Assembly: GCA_966186435.1 (NCBI GenBank)
Contig: CBIFWW010000132.1
Coordinates: 1 to 8,965, forward strand
Length of the DNA: 8,965 bases
Direction: 5' to 3'
Source of the DNA: CBIFWW01 sp966186435
Lineage (GTDB): Bacteria; Pseudomonadota; Gammaproteobacteria; Enterobacterales; Enterobacteriaceae
The notes below the pieces were generated by a model. It did no database searches and was not told where the DNA came from. It saw nothing but the letters and a program-made list of their open reading frames with translations. The position numbers and the translations under genes were made by a program. Below are positions 1 through 7,174 of this stretch, in pieces. The number at the start of each line of letters is the position of its first letter. Position 1 is the first letter of the stretch.

Positions 1-156
1 GGCTCCGTCGAGCGAGCACAGGTAGCTCGTCCCGTTCGTCTGGTCGGCGGCGAACTCGAAGGTCACCGACGTCTGGGTCGTGAACGAGTCCTCGGGCGGG
101 CCGGAGGTGATGGTCGTGACCGGCGACCGCGACGCGTACCTGTACTTCACCCATAA
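1..156 (-). CDS. Partial high-GC repeat/adhesin-like protein fragment, probably foreign
   Basis: The minus strand is open from position 156 to the window edge, with a stop codon (TAA) at 159-157. Of the 50 codons over 150-1, 49 end in G or C, which points to coding sequence from a very high-GC organism, whereas the neighbouring cit genes show nothing like this. The translation contains TTITSGPPEDSF, then SVTFEFAAD and SYLCSLDGA. This resembles the Thr/Ser-rich Ig-like repeats (TITSGP...FxFxSxE...C.LDG) common in secreted actinobacterial proteins. That family comparison is from memory. There is no convincing start codon or ribosome-binding site at the right end, so the reading frame looks cut rather than begun there. 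I infer a piece of an unrelated genome joined to the cit locus, most likely by assembly or library chimerism. Real insertion is less likely. Confidence 0.45.
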
Positions 157-323
157 TTATTCTCTTGGTTAACATAATGTAAAACGAACCCAGATTAATC
201 AGCCCGACGCCAGGCCGCCATCTTAAATTCTCGATAATTAGAAATTTATGTTAAAGCGCGATTGATATCAGTAAAAAATATAGGATCAGGGGGCGGAAAG
301 GCACTTACCCCCATGTCGATAAA
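151..323. other. AT-rich intergenic gap downstream of citG
   Basis: No gene is visible here. Base composition drops sharply from about 67% GC (1-150) to about 39% over 161-300, marking the start of the enterobacterial part. A 9-base inverted repeat, TTAACATAA at 169-177 and TTATGTTAA at 246-254, could be part of an operator or promoter for a neighbour that is lost beyond the junction. The only other notable element is the G/C-stem terminator candidate next to citG. Confidence 0.5.
273..312 (-). terminator. Weak terminator candidate after citG
   Basis: Reading the minus strand past the citG stop, GGGGG (312-308) can pair with CCCCC (293-289) around a 15-base loop. A run of six T follows (278-273), about ten bases after the stem. 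The stem is short and the T run is not adjacent, so this is only a candidate. It is the best hairpin-plus-T-run in the gap and sits where the lyase operon should end. Confidence 0.35.
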
Positions 324-1229
324 TTAAGCCGCAAAGGGGCCGGGGGGAAAATGACTGAGGAACCAGGTGACTGCCAGCAAATCCGCACTTCCGCCGGGGC
401 TAAGATTACGGGCGATAAGCTCATCATCCAGCGCACACAGCGCCGTCAGGCCATCCGCTGCCATCACCCCGCCGCGCCACAACAATTGTTGAGCTTGATG
501 TTGAACGAAGTACAGCCCTTCAAGGCCGCCTCGCGTCACCAGGTTAGTATCCTCATTCCAGGCCATTAAGTGGATAAATGTCTGTAATAAAGCCAGATTC
601 ATGTCTCTTTGGGCGTGGTTCATCTGGTTTAAAACCGGCAGCGCCAGTGTGCGAACTGTCTGGAAACCACTTTGCGCTTCGCCACGGGCACCGGTCAGAC
701 CATAACGAAGGAAGTGCAACATGCCCCGGCCAGAGTGGCTACCGATGGCGCAAGCCAGCTCTTGCTGCACCAGGTTCAGGCAAAAACGCGCCACCTGTTC
801 ACAAATACGGTTTTGTTCAAGCGGCGCCCCCTGGGCGCTAATTCGCCCGATGGCGGCGCTAAGCAAGCCAAAGGCAAAGACAGCACCGCGGTGAGTATTT
901 ACACCGTGGGTAGCGTTAAGCATATCGCTTTCACAGGCAAGACCAAGAGGCCGGATCATCGGCAGAATCTGATGAGCAGGCGTTTTTGCGGTGTTAAACC
1001 CCATTTCCCAAAATCGCGCCATCCACGGCACAATCGCCAGGGTACTGGATTCGAATAGCGCTAAATCCATGTCCTTGTGGGCGCCTGTATTGCGTATGTC
1101 CACCAACCCAGGTTTAGGGGTTAAGCGTACTTCCACTCTTAGTGCCTGGCCGATTAACCGGACGATGTCATCACTGTGCCAGCGATGAATGGTAGCGTGA
1201 ACCTTATTAGTAATGATGACTTCGCTCAT
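324..1229 (-). CDS. citG: Triphosphoribosyl-dephospho-CoA synthase CitG
   Basis: CitG condenses ATP with dephospho-CoA to make 2'-(5''-triphosphoribosyl)-3'-dephospho-CoA, the precursor of the citrate lyase prosthetic group. It acts in the cytoplasm. The 301-residue product has the family's conserved blocks: TPKPGLVD near residues 37-44, GAHKDM at 49-54, GVNTHRG at 109-115, GARGEAQSGF at 180-189, DTNLVTRGG at 227-235 and LSPGGSADLL at 276-285. I chose the ATG at 1229. An upstream TTG at 1238 is also in frame, but GGAG at 1244-1241 lies only two bases from it, against eleven bases from the ATG. The start overlaps the end of citX by 23 bases, which suggests translational coupling. It is the last gene of the lyase operon, and no defect is visible. 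The closest relative family is MdcB of malonate decarboxylase, but the cit neighbours settle the assignment. Confidence 0.95.
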   Translation of the reverse strand: MSEVIITNKVHATIHRWHSDDIVRLIGQALRVEVRLTPKPGLVDIRNTGAHKDMDLALFESSTLAIVPWMARFWEMGFNTAKTPAHQILPMIRPLGLACESDMLNATHGVNTHRGAVFAFGLLSAAIGRISAQGAPLEQNRICEQVARFCLNLVQQELACAIGSHSGRGMLHFLRYGLTGARGEAQSGFQTVRTLALPVLNQMNHAQRDMNLALLQTFIHLMAWNEDTNLVTRGGLEGLYFVQHQAQQLLWRGGVMAADGLTALCALDDELIARNLSPGGSADLLAVTWFLSHFPPGPFAA

Positions 1230-1758
1230 AATGTGCAATTCTCCGGGCTATCTCTGCCATTAATAGATGAGGTGAGTGCGATCGCGAACGGGCACAATGA
1301 TGGCTGTCATTGGAGCATATCAGGCAGCGACGGCCAGGCAGGCCAAGGGTCTGACGAGAAAGGGGCACCCCGTCGGCACCGAGAATATCGATATCCCATA
1401 ACCGGCCCAGCGGGTGGCGTTCTTCCAGCGCGACCATCGCCAACTTCAAATCCTTCAATGGCGCGGTAAGGGAAGCCATCCACACTAAATCCGCCGTATC
1501 ATCAATCGACTGTTGGCCAAGAAGGCCCCAAGACCGGGTGGCACAGACCGCAAGGGCCGCCTGCCGCCCATGATCAAGCACCCGACGCAACACTGGGGCA
1601 TTTTTAATGGCACCTGGCATCACAAGCGTTAAGGAGAGCAGCGGAGACGAGTGATAGAGTATTGCCGCGCGCTGGCTCAAAGCCCGTTGTTCACGGGCTT
1701 TGAGCAACTCTTCAAGGGACACAGGATGCCCCCCTGCCAGCCAGCCATGCCCGTCCAT
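1207..1758 (-). CDS. citX: Apo-citrate lyase phosphoribosyl-dephospho-CoA transferase CitX
   Basis: CitX transfers the phosphoribosyl-dephospho-CoA group from the CitG product onto the serine of the acyl carrier protein CitD, giving holo-citrate lyase with release of pyrophosphate. The 183-residue protein carries the family hallmarks PLGRLWDIDIL around residues 116-126, then GRRCLIC (142-148) and a Cys/His-rich CARSR stretch (155-159). The start ATG (1758-1756) shares one base with the citF stop (TAATG), a junction typical of reinitiation coupling, so an upstream nonsense codon in citF could lower its translation. In K. pneumoniae citX lies at a separate locus beside citW, whereas in Escherichia coli it lies between citF and citG as here (known from the literature, not from this sequence). 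Confidence 0.95.
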   Translation of the reverse strand: MDGHGWLAGGHPVSLEELLKAREQRALSQRAAILYHSSPLLSLTLVMPGAIKNAPVLRRVLDHGRQAALAVCATRSWGLLGQQSIDDTADLVWMASLTAPLKDLKLAMVALEERHPLGRLWDIDILGADGVPLSRQTLGLPGRRCLICSNDSHHCARSRSHSPHLLMAEIARRIAHYERSHHY

Positions 1759-3254
1759 TAATCTGCCACCTGATGGATAACATCGATTACGCTACCGTCC
1801 CGGTAGCGCACCACCGCCACGATTTTGCCGCCTTTAGCCACAGGCTCAGGTACACCAGTTATCAATTCGGCCCGCCGCTGGAGCTGCGTAATCGGGACAA
1901 GCTTTATCCCTGCCCGTTGCAAGCGTTCGATAAGATCCCCTCGCGCCGGGTTGACGGCAATACCGTGGTCGGTCACCAGCACGTCCACGCTGGCACCAGG
2001 AGTGATGGTAGTCAGCACCTGCTTGACCACACAAGGGATGCGACCCCGGACTAATGGCAAGGTAATAATGGTGAGATCAGCACCAGCAGCGGTATCGCTA
2101 TGGCCGCCGGAGGCACCTCGCAGCACACCGTTGGAGCCGGTCATCACGTTGACATTAAATTGGGTGTCGATTTCCAAAGCGCTCAGGAGCACCACATTCA
2201 GGCGTTAACAGGCGGCCCCTTTAGAGGACGGGTTAGCATACTGATTGGCCGAAATTTCAACATGGTTGGGGTTTTGCGCTAACGAGCGCGCTGCATCGCC
2301 ATCAAAGGATTGAGTATCTAACAGCACCTTAATCAGCCCTTTGCAATGCAAGTCCACCATAGTGCCGGTGATCCCGCCCAGACCAAATCCAGCGGTTATT
2401 TGATGGCGCTGCATCTTGTCTTCCAGAAAACGGGTGACGGCAAGCGATGCGCCGCCGGTCCCGGTTTGCAGGGAAAACCCTTGCTGGAAATAGCCAGAGT
2501 GTTCAATGACGTTGGCTGCCATACGCGCGATAAGCAACTCACGGGGGTTGCTGGAAAGACGGATAGCCCCGGCAGTGATTTTGGCCGGATCCCCCACCTC
2601 CTCCACTTGAACAATCAAATCCACCTGATCTTGGGAGATGCTAGCGGGGTGGTTTGGGTAATCCACCCAGTCTTCAGTGAGCAGTACCACACAGCGGGCA
2701 TGTTGGGCGTCTACCCGCGCATAGCCTAAGGAGCCACAGCGGGATTTGCCGCTAAAACCATTGGCGTTGCCAAACTCATCACAGCAGGGCACGCCGAGAA
2801 ACGCCACATCAATGTTGAGTTCGCCGCTTTGAATCAAATGCACCCGCCCTCCGTGGGAGTGAATCTGAACCGGGTTATCCATGACGCCCGCGGAGATGGC
2901 CTCGCCAAGCTTTCCGCGCAGACCCGAAGTATAAATCTGGCGAATCACGCCGTTTTTGATGTGGTCAATAAGCGGCCAGTGGGTGTCAATCAGTGAACTG
3001 GAGGCCAGGGTCAAATCCCGGAACCCCATTTCGGCCAGTTTTTCCATCACCAGATTGACCACTTTATCCCCGCCGCGAAACGCATGGTGGAAGGAAACCG
3101 TCATGCCGTTTTGCAAACCTGAGCGTCGAATCGCCTGTTCAAGTGAATCGCAAACTTTACGCTGACGCTTTTCACCCTCGTCAGCCAGCCACGGGCTGAT
3201 GGCCGTCACGCCGCTATAGGGCCGCTGCCCGTCAAATGACAATCCTTTATCCAT
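1758..3254 (-). pseudogene. citF: Citrate lyase alpha subunit CitF, interrupted by an in-frame TAA
   Basis: CitF is the citrate:acetyl-ACP transferase (alpha subunit) of citrate lyase, swapping acetyl for citryl on CitD. The region encodes a full-length homologue of 498 codons before the stop, against about 508 residues in K. pneumoniae. Codon 350, at 2207-2205, is TAA. Codons 1-349 (3254-2208) give the N-terminal CoA-transferase-like half, including GGRVHLIQSGEL, ANGFSGKSRCGSLGYA (164-179) and GLGGITGTMVDL (291-302). The same frame resumes straight after the stop with RLNVV and runs intact through GVLRGASGGHSDTAAGADL to VVRYRDGSVIDVIHQVAD, ending at 1760-1758. There is no frameshift. Relatives have an acidic residue at this position (Cys-Asp/Glu-Arg-Leu-Asn), so one G-to-T change in a GAA codon would explain it. 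GTG at 2195 is the next possible start but lacks a ribosome-binding site. AGGAG (3269-3265) precedes the ATG by ten bases. Either the lyase is inactivated or this is a base-calling error. Confidence 0.85.
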
Positions 3255-3274
3255 TTCAGTCGTTCTCCTGAAGA

Positions 3275-4144
3275 TTAATCCCGAATGCCGGAAGCGCTGA
3301 GCGCCACGACTTTTCGTGCATGTAAAATGATCGGCCCATCGATCATTTTGCCATCGAGTGCGACCACGCCCAGCCCGCGCTGCTCAGCTGCGGCTGCGGC
3401 GGCAATCACTTCCAGGGCATAATCCACTTCACGGCGGGTAGGCGCATAGGCCTGGTGGAGCAGTTCAATCTGCCGCGGATTGATCAGGGATTTGCCATCG
3501 AATCCCAGGTGTTTTGATTGTTGGACCTCTTTTAAGAACCCGGCCTCGTCATTGATATCAGGCCAGACCACGTCATAGGCGGCGATACCAGCCACGCGCG
3601 CGGCATGCAGCACGGCACATCGAGCATAAAACAGTTCCGCGCCATCCCCCCGGCAGGTGCCCATATCCATCACATAGTCAAAGGCCGCCAACGCAATCGC
3701 CACCAGGCGCGGGGAACTGCGCGCAATATCAACCGCGTTGACAACCCCTTGTGCAGATTCAATGGCCGCCATCAAACGGGTACTTCCGGGCACCCGGCCA
3801 CAGGCATGCTCTATGCGCTCAACGTGGGCTTCCAGGTCGTGAATATCCTGCGCGCTGTCGGTCTTTGGCAGCCGGATGATGTCCGCGCCACCGCGCACGG
3901 CGGCCTCAAGATCGTCCAGACCAAAAGGGGTATTGAGTGGGTTGATTCGCACCACAGTTTCAATCTCGCGCCACAACGGGTGGCGCAGGGCGTGGTACAC
4001 CAGCAGGCGGGCGGCGTCTTTTTCACGCAGGGCCACGGCATCTTCGAGATCAAACATCACGGCATCGGCACCATAAACAAAGGAAGTGCTCAACATGGCG
4101 GCGTTGGCGCCGGGGATAAACAGCATACTGCGACGGGGCTTCAT
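3275..4144 (-). CDS. citE: Citrate lyase beta subunit, citryl-ACP lyase CitE
   Basis: CitE cleaves citryl-ACP to acetyl-ACP and oxaloacetate, the committed step of citrate fermentation. The 289-residue length equals that of the K. pneumoniae protein as I recall it. It is a TIM-barrel HpcH/HpaI-type enzyme and shows the expected residues: MLFIPGANAAML near the N terminus, FDLEDAV at 31-37, the CoA/substrate Arg66 in VVRINPL, Lys94 in RLPKT, the Mg2+ ligands Glu129 (AAIES) and Asp156 (AFDYVMDMG), and GFDGKSLINPRQ at 214-225. The ATG at 4144 is chosen because a near-perfect GGGAGG (4154-4149) stands four bases upstream. A GTG at 4159 in the same frame would add five residues, but the GGGAGG would lie inside the coding sequence. 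The start overlaps the citD stop by four bases (ATGA). The gene is intact. Confidence 0.97.
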   Translation of the reverse strand: MKPRRSMLFIPGANAAMLSTSFVYGADAVMFDLEDAVALREKDAARLLVYHALRHPLWREIETVVRINPLNTPFGLDDLEAAVRGGADIIRLPKTDSAQDIHDLEAHVERIEHACGRVPGSTRLMAAIESAQGVVNAVDIARSSPRLVAIALAAFDYVMDMGTCRGDGAELFYARCAVLHAARVAGIAAYDVVWPDINDEAGFLKEVQQSKHLGFDGKSLINPRQIELLHQAYAPTRREVDYALEVIAAAAAAEQRGLGVVALDGKMIDGPIILHARKVVALSASGIRD

Positions 4145-4434
4145 AGTACCTCCCAGCACATGTCTTCACAGGCGGCGGCACGCATTATTGCCACCTGTAA
4201 CCGTGCGCGTAGCACGCATTCAAGAGCACCTTTGTCATCTACCAGTACCCGGGCATTATCCACTTGCAGGGTATCGAGGGTTTCACGCACCAACTGTTCA
4301 ATGGCCAACCCGAATTGCTGCATTACCAGGCTGTCTATTTCAACGTGGTTGCCGGGTACTTCACTCGGACTCACCCTGATCAGCACGTCGCTAGACTCAA
4401 GCGAGCCTGCCAAGGCTTCTTGCCGTATTTTCAT
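4141..4434 (-). CDS. citD: Citrate lyase gamma subunit, acyl carrier protein CitD
   Basis: CitD is the small acyl carrier protein of citrate lyase. Its serine carries the phosphoribosyl-dephospho-CoA arm that holds the acetyl or citryl group. The ATG at 4434 gives 97 residues and places the modification serine at position 14 in AGSLESSDVLIRV, matching the Ser14 known in K. pneumoniae and E. coli. The in-frame GTG just before it (4437) would shift this numbering, and AAGGA (4446-4442) is correctly spaced from the ATG, so the ATG is the start. The block VVRETLDTL.. / VLVDDKGALECVLRARL is typical of the family (here VRETLDTLQVDNARVLVDDK). It lies 28 bases after citC and overlaps citE by four bases. 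Confidence 0.97.
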   Translation of the reverse strand: MKIRQEALAGSLESSDVLIRVSPSEVPGNHVEIDSLVMQQFGLAIEQLVRETLDTLQVDNARVLVDDKGALECVLRARLQVAIMRAAACEDMCWEVL

Positions 4435-4462
4435 CACATTATCCTTAGTGTGGGGCCGCGGC

Positions 4463-5494
4463 TTAAACCTGCTCTGATGTACGCTCGGCCACAGCCTTGA
4501 GGAAGGCCAATGTGCTAAGCGGGACTATTTGGGCAAGTTCTGACCACGCGCCGTTGAAGAACAGCTGGCGTACCTGAGAGGCGGAAATCGCCTCGCCACG
4601 GCGCGCCAACCGGGCCAGTTCTACTACCTGAATCGGCGCAGCTACCGAGGATGCGCCAGGCAGCACGGCCTTCATTTGCCGGTTGTAATCGCGGGTCAAC
4701 CTGCAACGCGGTTCGGTCCCGACAAACCGATGGGTGATATCGAGTGCCGGGGCCAAGTGCTCACGAAAAAGCTGGAGATCGATTTGGCAATGGCTTTCAA
4801 CAACCCCCGCTTGATCTTTAATAAAGTAGGCCGGAAAAGTGGCTCGCGAGATGAGATAGGCCGATCCAGGGTGAAGTGTTACACCGGCAATACCCGCGAT
4901 CCCCTTTTCAATCATTTGCCAGCGATCCCGGTAGCTAAAGTACGCAGCGTCTTCTTTCACCACAAACAGGTGTAGCCAGTCACATTGGCGGGCCGCTTGC
5001 TCGACAAGCCAGCGGTGGCCCAGGGTGAAGGGGTTGGCATTCATCACGATGCTGCCTATTTTTTGCCCAGGTTGTCGCTGTAAGGCCAGCTGACGGCAGT
5101 AGCGCGCTAGCCGTGAGGGGCTATTTTCCATCAGCAGCGCTCTTTCGCCTGCCCGTGCGATGGTCCAGAAACCGGCACCATTAAACAGGGCTTCGTTTTT
5201 CGGCTGGGTATACAAAAAAAGATCCGACTCCCCAAGCGATTTAGCCAGAAAGATCAATTCCGTTAGCAGTTTGAGGCTGATTCCCGCCCCTTGATAGGCC
5301 GGATCAAGTGCGATGCATTTTAACACCGCGCCCGCCACCGCCCCGCAACCCACGACGCACCCCTGATCCAGGGCTAACACAAAATGCTGGCAATTGGGAT
5401 CCAAGGTTAACCCCTGGGATTGCAATAACCGGGTTATGGCGGCCATTGCTTTTTCACCGCAAGGCGCTGACAGGTGTTTGAAAATAATATTCAT
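4463..5494 (-). CDS. citC: Citrate lyase synthetase (acetate:SH-citrate lyase ligase) CitC
   Basis: CitC uses ATP and acetate to acetylate the deacetyl prosthetic group of CitD, switching citrate lyase to its active form. The 343-residue protein has two domains. Residues 1 to about 130 are GNAT-like, with the acetyl-CoA-binding-type stretch CIALDPAYQGAGISLKLL (60-77). The C-terminal part is a nucleotidyltransferase, with the signature MNANPFTLGHRWLVEQA (151-167, containing the TxGH motif) and AISASQVRQLF (302-312). It is the first gene of the lyase operon and is transcribed away from citS. The ATG at 5494 is preceded by a modest GGGG (5507-5504) nine bases upstream. No lesion is seen. Confidence 0.96.
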   Translation of the reverse strand: MNIIFKHLSAPCGEKAMAAITRLLQSQGLTLDPNCQHFVLALDQGCVVGCGAVAGAVLKCIALDPAYQGAGISLKLLTELIFLAKSLGESDLFLYTQPKNEALFNGAGFWTIARAGERALLMENSPSRLARYCRQLALQRQPGQKIGSIVMNANPFTLGHRWLVEQAARQCDWLHLFVVKEDAAYFSYRDRWQMIEKGIAGIAGVTLHPGSAYLISRATFPAYFIKDQAGVVESHCQIDLQLFREHLAPALDITHRFVGTEPRCRLTRDYNRQMKAVLPGASSVAAPIQVVELARLARRGEAISASQVRQLFFNGAWSELAQIVPLSTLAFLKAVAERTSEQV

Positions 5495-5521
5495 GGTAAT
5501 TAGCCCCGCATATCAACTAGC

Positions 5522-5527
5522 ATTATT
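5522..5527 (-). promoter_or_regulatory. Candidate citC -10 box
   Basis: On the minus strand this reads AATAAT, one base from TATAAT. It would give a start site near 5515 and a leader of about 21 bases before the citC ATG. A TGTGA half-site (5567-5563) lies upstream at about -44 relative to that start, but its partner half is poor. A competing -10, TATTAA at 5558-5553, cannot be excluded. No good -35 is seen for either, as expected of an activator-dependent promoter. Confidence 0.3.
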
Positions 5528-5589
5528 CCGCCACTGAACCCCGGGGGTTACTTTAATATGGCTCACACTTTTGCGTCTGTTTTAATTGA

Positions 5590-5649
5590 TTTAATAATTT
5601 TAATTTCGCTAATTAATTTAAATAAATAAAAACAATTAAAATAATTAAA
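5590..5649. promoter_or_regulatory. AT-rich inverted repeat, candidate paired CitB operator
   Basis: TTTAATAATTTTAATT at 5590-5605 is repeated in inverted orientation at 5634-5649 (AATTAAAATAATTAAA), with 15 of 16 positions matching. The arms are separated by 28 bases, and their centres lie 44 bases apart, about four helical turns, so they face the same side of the DNA. The axis at about 5619.5 lies roughly midway between the citC and citS candidate start sites. CitB-type regulators bind AT-rich DNA in this region in Klebsiella. I infer that each arm is a binding site serving one operon. Chance matches are easier in AT-rich DNA, which limits confidence. Confidence 0.5.
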
Positions 5650-5662
5650 AATACGATCATTC

Positions 5663-5678
5663 GGTGAAGATAATCACA
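5663..5678 (+). promoter_or_regulatory. CRP-binding site upstream of citS
   Basis: GGTGA-AGATAA-TCACA matches the CRP core TGTGA-N6-TCACA at nine of ten positions. Its centre (5670.5) lies 42.5 bases before the start site predicted from the -10 box at 5701-5706, almost exactly the class II activator position of -41.5. This fits the known cAMP-CRP dependence of citrate fermentation genes in Klebsiella. Confidence 0.65.
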
Positions 5679-5700
5679 TATCGCCACGCGCCCTTTTAAC

Positions 5701-5706
5701 TATTAT
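5701..5706 (+). promoter_or_regulatory. citS promoter -10 box
   Basis: TATTAT is one base from the consensus and would place the transcript start at about 5712-5713. There is no usable -35, and the CRP site occupies that zone, as in class II CRP-dependent promoters. This promoter would serve citS-oadGA and the genes beyond the window. Confidence 0.5.
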
Positions 5707-5712
5707 CGCTGC

Positions 5713-5826
5713 GTTGTAATGACACAGGCTTTTGTGAATATCTGTACTGACGCAAGCCTTGCGGCTCGACGCCAAGGTGCATCGGCCAGGCCAAGGATAT
5801 GACCTCTTAATATAACAGGATGTCTT
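5713..5826 (+). other. citS untranslated leader
   Basis: If transcription starts near 5713, citS has a long leader of about 114 bases. It contains a possible hairpin in which CCTT (5757-5760) plus GGC (5763-5765) pairs with GCC (5771-5773) plus AAGG (5774-5777), with a two-base bulge. It also holds a 27-codon ORF from ATG 5719 to TGA 5802 that lacks a ribosome-binding site. The citS ribosome-binding site AGGA is at 5817-5820. No known riboswitch is recognised. Confidence 0.35.
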
Positions 5827-7167
5827 ATGAGTAATATTTCCCAATCATCATCCCCGCAAAAAAAATGGGTGGCAGAACTGCTTAAAATTAAAATATTTGG
5901 CATGCCGCTGGGACTCTATAGCTTTGCGTTAATTACGTTATTACTCTCCCATATCAATGATACGTTACCGAAAGATTTGGTGGGCGGTTTTGCGCTGATG
6001 TTCGTTATTGGTGCCATATTTGGAGAAATCGGTAAACGTCTGCCGATATTTAATAAATACATTGGCGGCGCGCCGGTCATGATTTTTCTGGTAGCAGCTT
6101 GGTTTGTCTACGCCGGAATATTTACCGAAAACGAAGTGAAAACCATCGAGAATGTGATGGATAACAGCAACTTCCTTAATTTATTTATCGCAGTGCTGAT
6201 TACCGGCTCCATATTATCGGTGAACCGCAAACTGCTGCTTAAATCCCTACTGGGGTATATCCCGACAATTCTGACGGCGGTGCTGGGGGCGGCCCTGTTT
6301 GGCGTGGTGATCGGGACGGTGTTTGGGATCCCGCTCGATCGTATTTTGATGCTTTACGTCCTGCCTATTATGGGCGGCGGCAACGGTGCTGGCGCGGTGC
6401 CACTCTCGGAGATTTATAGTTCGGTAACCGGACGCTCCCGCGAGGAGTATTACTCTACTGCCATCGCCATTCTGACCATTGCCAACATTTTCGCCATCGT
6501 TGTCGCCGCCTTACTGGATATTTTAGGCAAAAAATACACCGTCCTGAGTGGAGAAGGTGAACTGGTACGCAAGGCCTCTTTTAAGGTCGATGCGGATGAA
6601 AAGGTTGGCGAAGTGACCCACCGTGAAATAGCCATCGGCCTGATTTTATCCACCACCTGCTTTGTGCTGGCTTACGTTCTGTCAAAGAAAATCCTGCCGG
6701 ATATCGGCGGCGTTAAAATCCATACTTTTGCCTGGATGGTGTTGATTGTGGCGGCGCTGAATGCCTCCGGACTGTGCTCTGGGGAGATTAAGGAAGGGGC
6801 GAAACGGTTGTCTAATTTCTTCTCCAAACAGCTGCTGTGGGTACTGATGGTCGGAGTAGGCGTGGTCTACACCGACCTTCAGGAAATCATCGATGCCCTG
6901 ACCTTTACCAACGTATTAATTGCCGGAGTGATTGTGATTGGTGCCGTGGTGGGCGCGGCGGTTGGTGGCTGGCTGATCGGCTTCTACCCGATTGAAGCCT
7001 CAATCACAGCAGGGCTGTGTATGGCAAACCGTGGCGGCTCTGGCGATCTGGAAGTGCTTTCGGCCTGTAACCGCATGAATCTTATCTCCTACGCCCAAAT
7101 ATCTTCGCGCCTGGGCGGCGGCATTGTACTGGTCATCGCAAGCGTAGTATTTGGGATGTATGGCTAA
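5827..7167 (+). CDS. citS: Na+-dependent citrate carrier CitS
   Basis: CitS is the inner-membrane citrate/Na+ symporter of the 2-hydroxycarboxylate transporter family, importing citrate for anaerobic growth. The 446-residue length equals K. pneumoniae CitS. The N terminus (1-20) is polar and cytoplasmic, followed by many hydrophobic helices (about 11 in the family). Two re-entrant-loop motifs are present: GGGNGAG at 183-189 and GGSGD at 403-407. The functional residues known in Klebsiella sit at identical positions: Cys398 and Arg402 in GLCMANRGGSGD, Cys414 in LSACNRMN, and Arg428 in ISSRLGGG. KRLPIFNKYIGGAP at 70-83 is also typical. The ATG is preceded by AGGA six bases upstream. It is the first gene of the plus-strand operon, divergent from citC. 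It is intact, so import should work even if citF is broken. Confidence 0.97.
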   Translation: MSNISQSSSPQKKWVAELLKIKIFGMPLGLYSFALITLLLSHINDTLPKDLVGGFALMFVIGAIFGEIGKRLPIFNKYIGGAPVMIFLVAAWFVYAGIFTENEVKTIENVMDNSNFLNLFIAVLITGSILSVNRKLLLKSLLGYIPTILTAVLGAALFGVVIGTVFGIPLDRILMLYVLPIMGGGNGAGAVPLSEIYSSVTGRSREEYYSTAIAILTIANIFAIVVAALLDILGKKYTVLSGEGELVRKASFKVDADEKVGEVTHREIAIGLILSTTCFVLAYVLSKKILPDIGGVKIHTFAWMVLIVAALNASGLCSGEIKEGAKRLSNFFSKQLLWVLMVGVGVVYTDLQEIIDALTFTNVLIAGVIVIGAVVGAAVGGWLIGFYPIEASITAGLCMANRGGSGDLEVLSACNRMNLISYAQISSRLGGGIVLVIASVVFGMYG

Positions 7168-7174
7168 CCGTTTT

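Larger units (their letters stand above)
5495..5826. promoter_or_regulatory. Divergent citC-citS control region
   Basis: These 332 bases separate the divergent lyase and transporter operons and contain no convincing gene. In K. pneumoniae the equivalent region is bound by the response regulator CitB (of the CitA/CitB citrate two-component system) and by CRP. Here the middle (about 5581-5650) is almost pure A/T. It is flanked on the citS side by a strong CRP-like site and a -10 box, and on the citC side by weaker promoter-like sequences. The layout fits joint control of both operons by citrate, anaerobiosis and catabolite repression. That control is inferred from the family, not shown by the sequence. 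Confidence 0.8.

Noticed and set aside
1758..2195. A separate short gene starting at GTG 2195
   Set aside because: It has no ribosome-binding site, and the protein is plainly the C-terminal part of CitF continuing directly from the upstream half.
2193..2207. Programmed frameshift or recoding as the cause of the citF split
   Set aside because: The two halves are in the same frame, so no frameshift is needed. A TAA stop with no visible stimulatory structure or family precedent does not support recoding.
3605..4477. A 290-codon open frame on the plus strand
   Set aside because: It lies antisense to citE and citD, which have clear family motifs and start signals. Its product is low-complexity and resembles no known family.
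5719..5802. A 27-codon upstream ORF in the citS leader as a leader peptide
   Set aside because: Its ATG has no ribosome-binding site and would lie about seven bases from the predicted transcript start. It has no run of regulatory codons. It ends 24 bases before citS, so coupling is unlikely.
5703..5903. Minus-strand ORF overlapping the citS start
   Set aside because: It is antisense to the citS 5' end and leader, and has no family resemblance or ribosome-binding site.
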